Source: Loktanella fryxellensis
GTDB lineage: Bacteria; Pseudomonadota; Alphaproteobacteria; Rhodobacterales; Rhodobacteraceae
Length of the DNA: 64,000 nt
Direction of reading: 5' to 3'
Assembly (NCBI RefSeq): GCF_900110065.1
Contig: NZ_FOCI01000001.1
Location: forward strand, 1 to 64,000
Below are positions 59,930-64,000 of the stretch, in pieces (the stretch's first letter is position 1; each line of letters opens with the position of its first letter). The notes below the pieces were generated by a model. It worked only from the letters and a program-made list of their open reading frames with translations. It was not told the DNA's origin and searched no databases. Position numbers and translations under genes: made by a program.

Positions 59930-61030
59930 ATGACCGATGCGGGGCCAACCTCGACCGGCGTGGAAACGTCCCGTGTCCTGTCCATCGACGCCATGGGCGG
60001 CGACAACGGGCCTGCGACTGTCGTCGCGGGCCTTGCGCGTTTCCTCAAGAAGAAACCCGGCACCCCGGTCATCCTGCATGGCCGCAGCAGCGAGCTTGCG
60101 CCGCTGCTGGCGCGTCATGGCCTGACTGACGCGGTCACGCTGCGCGATGCGGCGGACGTCGTGACGATGCACGACAAGCCCAGCCACGTGGTGCGTCACG
60201 GCAAGACCACATCGATGTGGTCCGCGATCGAGGCCGTCCGCGACAACGAGGCGGGCGTCGTCGTGTCCTGCGGCAACACCGGGGCGCTGATGGCGATGTC
60301 GATGCTGCGCCTGCGCAAGCTCGAAGGCGTGAACCGTCCCGCGATCGCCTGCCTGTGGCCGTCGCGCAACCGCCAGGGTTTCAACGTGATGCTGGATGCG
60401 GGGGCCGACATCCGCGCCGATCAGGACGATCTGCTGATCCATGCGCTGATGGGCGCATCCTATGCCCGCACCGCGTTCGATCTGGCGCAGCCCCGCGTCG
60501 GTCTGCTGAACGTCGGCACGGAAGAACACAAGGGACGCGCCGAGTTGAAGGTCGCGCACGAACTGATCGGAACCTCCGCCGACAAGGGTGGCTTTGTCTA
60601 TGTCGGTTTCGTCGAAGGCGGCGATCTTCCGGGCGACGCCTGCGACGTGATCGTGACCGACGGGTTCACGGGCAACGTGGCGCTGAAGACGGGCGAAGGC
60701 ATCGCCAACCTGATCGCCGACCTTCTGCGCGATGCGTTGCGGCGGACGCCGCTGTCGATGATCGGCGCGCTGCTGGCCAGCGGTGCGTTGCGCGCCCTCA
60801 AGAAGCGGATCGACCCGCGCCGGGTGAACGGCGGCGTCTTCCTCGGCCTGACGCGGACAGTCATTAAGAGCCATGGCTCTGCCGACGAGACCGGCGTGGC
60901 GGCGGCGATCATGCTGGCGCACCGTCTGGTGGATCAGGGCTTCTCCGACAAACTCGCGGCCCGGCTTGCCACCGCGTTGCCGCATGACGCCGACCGCACG
61001 CCCCCCCTCACAGACGGAGCACAGCCATGA
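59930..61030 (+). CDS. plsX: Phosphate acyltransferase PlsX
   Basis: A 366-residue enzyme that makes acyl-phosphate from acyl-ACP for phospholipid synthesis. The motifs SIDAMGGDNGP, SCGNTGALMAMS, LLNVGTEEHKG and VTDGFTGNVALKTGEG are all present. The ATG at 59930 is preferred over a GTG at 59924. Its stop overlaps the fabH start (ATGA). Confidence 0.96.
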   Translation: MTDAGPTSTGVETSRVLSIDAMGGDNGPATVVAGLARFLKKKPGTPVILHGRSSELAPLLARHGLTDAVTLRDAADVVTMHDKPSHVVRHGKTTSMWSAIEAVRDNEAGVVVSCGNTGALMAMSMLRLRKLEGVNRPAIACLWPSRNRQGFNVMLDAGADIRADQDDLLIHALMGASYARTAFDLAQPRVGLLNVGTEEHKGRAELKVAHELIGTSADKGGFVYVGFVEGGDLPGDACDVIVTDGFTGNVALKTGEGIANLIADLLRDALRRTPLSMIGALLASGALRALKKRIDPRRVNGGVFLGLTRTVIKSHGSADETGVAAAIMLAHRLVDQGFSDKLAARLATALPHDADRTPPLTDGAQP

Positions 61031-61998
61031 CCATCCGCGCCGTCGTGCAAGGGGTCGGTCACTATCTGCCGGACCGGGTCGTGCCCAACAGCTGGTTCGC
61101 CGAAACCCTCGACACCTCCGACGAGTGGATCCGCAGCAGGTCAGGCATCGAACGCCGCCATTTCGCAGCCGAAGGGCAGACGACGTCAGACCTCGCGGCC
61201 CGCGCTGCGCGGGCGGCATTGGCCGATGCCGGCATGGACGGGTCCGAGATCGACGCGATCATCCTCGCCACGTCGACCGCCGACATGACGTTTCCGTCGG
61301 CGGCGACCATGGTGCAGGCCGCCATCGGCAACACCACGGGATTCGCCTTCGACGTGCAGGCGGTCTGCGCGGGCTTCGTCTATGCGCTGGCGACCGCGAA
61401 CGGCATGATCATGTCCGGTCAGGCCCGCACCGTGCTGGTGATCGGGGCCGAAACCTTCAGCCGGATCATGGACTGGACCGACCGCAGCACCTGCGTGCTG
61501 TTCGGCGACGGGGCCGGTGCGCTGATTCTGCGGGCCGAGGACGGCACGGGGGCGGCCACGGACCGCGGCATCCTCGCCAGCGACCTGAACTCCGACGGAC
61601 GGTTCCGCGACCTGCTCTATGTCGATGGCGGCATCGCCACACAGAACACCGGCATGCTGCGAATGGAAGGGCGAGAGGTGTTCCGCCACGCGGTCGAGAA
61701 GCTCGCGCAGACCGCCGATGCGGCCCTGCACAAGGCGGGGCTGACCGCAGAGGATGTGGACTGGGTCGTGCCGCATCAGGCCAACATCCGGATCATTCAG
61801 TCCACCGCACGCAAGCTCGGCGTCGACATGGACCGCGTCGTCGTCACGGTGGCGGATCATGGCAACACCTCTGCCGCGTCCATCCCGCTGGCGCTGTCGG
61901 TGGGCGTGGCCCGCGGCCAGATCAAGCGCGGCGATCTGGTCGTGACCGAGGCGATCGGTGGCGGGTTGGCGTGGGGCGCCGTCGTCCTGCGCTGGTAG
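61027..61998 (+). CDS. fabH: 3-oxoacyl-ACP synthase III
   Basis: A 323-residue condensing enzyme that starts fatty acid synthesis with acetyl-CoA and malonyl-ACP. The catalytic triad is C114 (AVCAGF), histidine in VPHQANIRI and asparagine in DHGNTSAAS. It begins MTIRAVVQGVGHYLPD and has GIERRHFA near residue 40. It is translationally coupled to plsX. Confidence 0.97.
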   Translation: MTIRAVVQGVGHYLPDRVVPNSWFAETLDTSDEWIRSRSGIERRHFAAEGQTTSDLAARAARAALADAGMDGSEIDAIILATSTADMTFPSAATMVQAAIGNTTGFAFDVQAVCAGFVYALATANGMIMSGQARTVLVIGAETFSRIMDWTDRSTCVLFGDGAGALILRAEDGTGAATDRGILASDLNSDGRFRDLLYVDGGIATQNTGMLRMEGREVFRHAVEKLAQTADAALHKAGLTAEDVDWVVPHQANIRIIQSTARKLGVDMDRVVVTVADHGNTSAASIPLALSVGVARGQIKRGDLVVTEAIGGGLAWGAVVLRW

Positions 61999-62029
61999 TT
62001 TGGCCACTGCGTTCCCCAAGTCATTGTTA

Positions 62030-62057
62030 TTGACTTTCAAATTGCCACTCACATAAG
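62030..62057 (+). promoter_or_regulatory. Promoter of ihfA-merR with overlapping palindrome
   Basis: TTGACT (62030-62035) and CATAAG (62052-62057) are 16 bases apart. An inverted repeat AAGGTT-GCGCA-AACCTT (62055-62071) spans the end of the -10 and the expected start point, as a repressor site would. Confidence 0.6.
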
Positions 62058-62081
62058 GTTGCGCAAACCTTGGGGGCTGCC

Positions 62082-62384
62082 ATGACCGACAAGACGCTGA
62101 CGCGGATGGATTTGTCCGACGCCGTTCACACGCAGGTGGGCCTGTCCCGCAACGAAAGTTCCGATCTGGTCGAGAGTGTGCTGCGCCACATCTCGGACGC
62201 GCTGGTTTCGGGATCGTCGGTCAAGATCAGCAGTTTCGGCACCTTTTCGATCCGTGACAAGGCGGCCCGCGTCGGTCGCAACCCCAAGACCGGCGAGGAA
62301 GTGCCGATCCATCCGCGCCGGGTGCTCACATTCCGCCCCAGCCATCTGATGAAGGACAAGGTTGCCGCCGGCAACAAGTCCTGA
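62082..62384 (+). CDS. ihfA: Integration host factor subunit alpha
   Basis: A 100-residue DNA-bending protein of the HU/IHF family. The beta-arm region [38 protein letters not shown] carries the conserved intercalating proline near residue 65. It pairs with IHF-beta. The short leader has its own promoter, so it can be expressed apart from plsX-fabH. Confidence 0.94.
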   Translation: MTDKTLTRMDLSDAVHTQVGLSRNESSDLVESVLRHISDALVSGSSVKISSFGTFSIRDKAARVGRNPKTGEEVPIHPRRVLTFRPSHLMKDKVAAGNKS

Positions 62385-62397
62385 AGGAGGCACGCCC

Positions 62398-63108
62398 GTG
62401 GCCAAGGCCCCAGATGCCTTCCGCACGATCTCGGAAGTCGCAGAACAGCTTGACACGCCGGCGCATGTCCTGCGCTTTTGGGAAAGCAAGTTCACGCAGG
62501 TGAAACCGGTCAAGCGCGCGGGCGGCCGGCGCTATTACCGCCCCGACGACATGGCGCTGCTGGGTGGCATCAAGGTGCTGCTGCACGATCAGGGCATGAC
62601 CATCAAGGGCGCGCAAAAGGTGCTGCGCGATCAGGGCATCAAGTCCGTCATGGCGCTGGCCCGCCTGCCCGAGGATGACGTGGCAGACACGGCCGTGGAT
62701 CAGCCCGCCACCCCGTCCCGCGGTGTCACCATCGACGCAGTCTATACCCGGCAGCCGCTGCCCGCCGACGACGGGGCACGGGCCGACAACGTGCTGTCGC
62801 TGACCATCACCGGCGCACGTCATGTCGCTGCCCCTGCGCTGCGCGCGGTGCCGATGCCAGCCGTGGCGGCGGACGCAATCCCCGATGCAACGCCCGTGCC
62901 CGCGACCGCGCGCAATGCGGACGCTGTCCCCGATGTCGCCCCACCGCGCGTCCTGCCCGACGATCCGGCGCCACGGGGGCCCGTCGCATCGCGTCTGCTG
63001 GGCGATCTGGTAGCCATCGACCCGCAAACCGTGATGCGCCGCAGCGACCGGATCGGGCCCCTCGTGGCGCGTCTGACAAGGCTGCACGCCCGCATGACGG
63101 CCGACTGA
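62398..63108 (+). CDS. MerR-family transcriptional regulator
   Basis: A 236-residue protein. The MerR winged helix covers about residues 6-75 ([24 protein letters not shown], then [18 protein letters not shown]). The long C-terminal half is alanine/proline-rich and probably unstructured until a final helix ([13 protein letters not shown]). No metal-binding cysteines are present. It starts at GTG behind a strong AAGGAGG and lies 13 bases after ihfA, an arrangement conserved in alphaproteobacteria. Targets are unknown. Confidence 0.9.
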   Translation: MAKAPDAFRTISEVAEQLDTPAHVLRFWESKFTQVKPVKRAGGRRYYRPDDMALLGGIKVLLHDQGMTIKGAQKVLRDQGIKSVMALARLPEDDVADTAVDQPATPSRGVTIDAVYTRQPLPADDGARADNVLSLTITGARHVAAPALRAVPMPAVAADAIPDATPVPATARNADAVPDVAPPRVLPDDPAPRGPVASRLLGDLVAIDPQTVMRRSDRIGPLVARLTRLHARMTAD

Positions 63109-63209
63109 TCACCGCACCCGCCGGGGATCGTCGGGTCCTCGAAAAAACCGGAACTGCACCCCGGATCGCCCTTGCCCTCTGCCCCGTTTCGGTTAAACAC
63201 ACGCTCAGT

Positions 63210-63286
63210 CGGGCTATAGCGCAGCCTGGTAGCGCGTCCGTCTGGGGGACGGAAGGTCGCAGGTTCGAGTCCTGCTAGCCCGACCA
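63210..63286 (+). tRNA. tRNA-Pro (anticodon GGG)
   Basis: A 77-base gene with CCA encoded. The acceptor stem CGGGCTA pairs with TAGCCCG. The anticodon stem TCCGT/ACGGA encloses loop CTGGGGG, giving anticodon GGG for CCC/CCU codons. The T-arm GCAGGTTCGAGTCCTGC is standard. Confidence 0.98.
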
Positions 63287-63293
63287 AACAAAC

Positions 63294-63324
63294 CGCCCGC
63301 AGGTCGCAAGACCGCGGGCGTTTT
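63294..63324 (+). terminator. Intrinsic terminator after tRNA-Pro
   Basis: An 11-bp stem with one bulged A (63294-63305 paired with 63310-63320), GCAA tetraloop and four T, 8 bases after the tRNA. Confidence 0.9.
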
Positions 63325-63345
63325 GCTGTGAAACGGGGATGGATC

Positions 63346-64000
63346 ATGGATTTCGCCACCGGCGTTCTTGCCGACCACCAGATCGGCCAGCTGATCGCCA
63401 GCGGGGCCGTCACCGCCACCGCCCCCATCGCGCCGGGCCAGATCCAGCCCGCATCGCTCGATTTGCGGCTGGGCGACGTGGCCTACCGCGTCCGCGCGTC
63501 GTTCCTTGCGGGCGCGCAGCGCACGGTGGCGCAGCGACTGGCGGATTTCACCATGCACGAGGTGTCGCTGGCAGGGGGTGCCGTGCTGGAAAAGGGCTGC
63601 GTCTACGTCGTGCCCCTGCAGGAATCGCTGTCGCTGCCCGCAGGCATGACGGCGGCGGCCAGTGCGAAATCCTCCATCGGCAGGCTCGATCTGCTGACGC
63701 GGATCATCACCGACCGCGGCGTGGCGTTCGACCGGGTGCCCGCAGGCTACATCGGGCCGCTTTACGTAGAGATCTGTCCGCGCAGCTTTTCGGTCGTGGC
63801 GCAGCCCGGTCAGATGCTGAACCAGATCATCTTCCGGCAGGGCCAGACCCTGATGAGCGATGCCGACCTTGCCGCCCTGCACGCGGTCACACCGATCGTG
63901 GACGGCACGCCGGTCATTGCCGACGGCCTGGGGTTCTCCGTCGATCTGCGCCCCGCCACCGGCACGCTGATCGGCTACCGGGCCAAGCCGCATACCGGCG
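63346..64000 (+). CDS. dcd: dCTP deaminase, long form (partial)
   Basis: The start of a 2'-deoxycytidine 5'-triphosphate deaminase gene, 218 codons before the window ends. The translation begins MDFATGVLADHQIGQLIASG and includes IQPASLDLRLGD and SAKSSIGRLDLLTR (substrate-binding serine/arginine block). GYIGPLYVEICPRSF and PGQMLNQIIF follow. It supplies dUTP for thymidylate synthesis. Alphaproteobacterial members carry two dUTPase-like halves and reach about 360 residues, so roughly 140 residues are missing here. Confidence 0.9.
   Translation, partial: MDFATGVLADHQIGQLIASGAVTATAPIAPGQIQPASLDLRLGDVAYRVRASFLAGAQRTVAQRLADFTMHEVSLAGGAVLEKGCVYVVPLQESLSLPAGMTAAASAKSSIGRLDLLTRIITDRGVAFDRVPAGYIGPLYVEICPRSFSVVAQPGQMLNQIIFRQGQTLMSDADLAALHAVTPIVDGTPVIADGLGFSVDLRPATGTLIGYRAKPHTG

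Overview
The window looks like chromosomal DNA of a marine-type alphaproteobacterium of the order Rhodobacterales (Roseobacter group). The DNA is GC-rich. It carries a CtrA response regulator beside the CtrA inhibitor SciP, a non-zinc HemB, a TrmFO tRNA methyltransferase, an OlsB ornithine-lipid acyltransferase, a Usg protein, a DUF1127 protein and a GTTC-N7-GTTC LexA-type box. Nearly all of it is core housekeeping sequence. The clearly accessory pieces are an insertion-sequence end at the left edge and one very large RTX protein gene.

Layout. Positions 1-335 hold the start of an ISNCY-like element whose end abuts the promoter of a KtrAB potassium uptake operon (469-2484). rpsB-tsf follow on the minus strand (2581-4328), then a pseudouridine-degradation operon psuK-psuG, a DUF502 protein and a LysE-type exporter. 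A minus-strand patatin-like lipase gene (7747-8778) has a TGC-rich palindromic operator in its promoter. It is followed by a strong small-RNA candidate (9079-9154) with its own promoter and terminator. Positions 9267-13000 carry a peptide-binding protein with a 41-residue lipoprotein, a small acidic protein, a FrnE/DsbA-like oxidoreductase and a secreted Excalibur-type protein. mfd, a small membrane protein, hemB, a YSC84 lipoprotein and a MobA-like nucleotidyltransferase lead to the 1588-residue RTX-Hint protein (19540-24306), a 680-base leader region with two palindromes, and tRNA-Leu(CAA).

Positions 25.2-40.9 kb contain a zinc metallopeptidase, dsbB-arginase, usg, gyrA, a secreted beta-rich protein, trmFO-gluQ, hisI and an IscU-like scaffold variant. 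They continue with a 40-residue membrane protein downstream of a LexA-like box, recG-ligA, and ctrA with sciP. Positions 41-50 kb contain mnmA, a P-loop ATPase, a MetA predicted to use acetyl-CoA, an alpha/beta hydrolase lipoprotein, PPK2-TetR, a PagL-like lipid A deacylase, and a polyamine-type ABC transporter (permeases plus ATPase, no binding protein). Positions 50-57.8 kb contain rplM-rpsI, a MocR regulator divergent from a DUF1127 gene with three operator-like palindromes between them, a thioesterase, enoyl-CoA hydratase, M32 carboxypeptidase with heme A synthase, and olsB. The right end holds msrB, bamE and the conserved fatty-acid/phospholipid block DUF177-rpmF-plsX-fabH-ihfA-merR. After it come tRNA-Pro(GGG) and a truncated dCTP deaminase gene.

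The parts most worth following up are the putative SOS-controlled 40-residue membrane protein at 35080-35281, the small RNA at 9079-9189, the three-palindrome MocR/DUF1127 region at 52601-52690, and a family of intergenic repeats found after gene ends at four places. I saw no CRISPR array, prophage, toxin-antitoxin pair or defence island. All function calls come from reading the sequence, without database searches.
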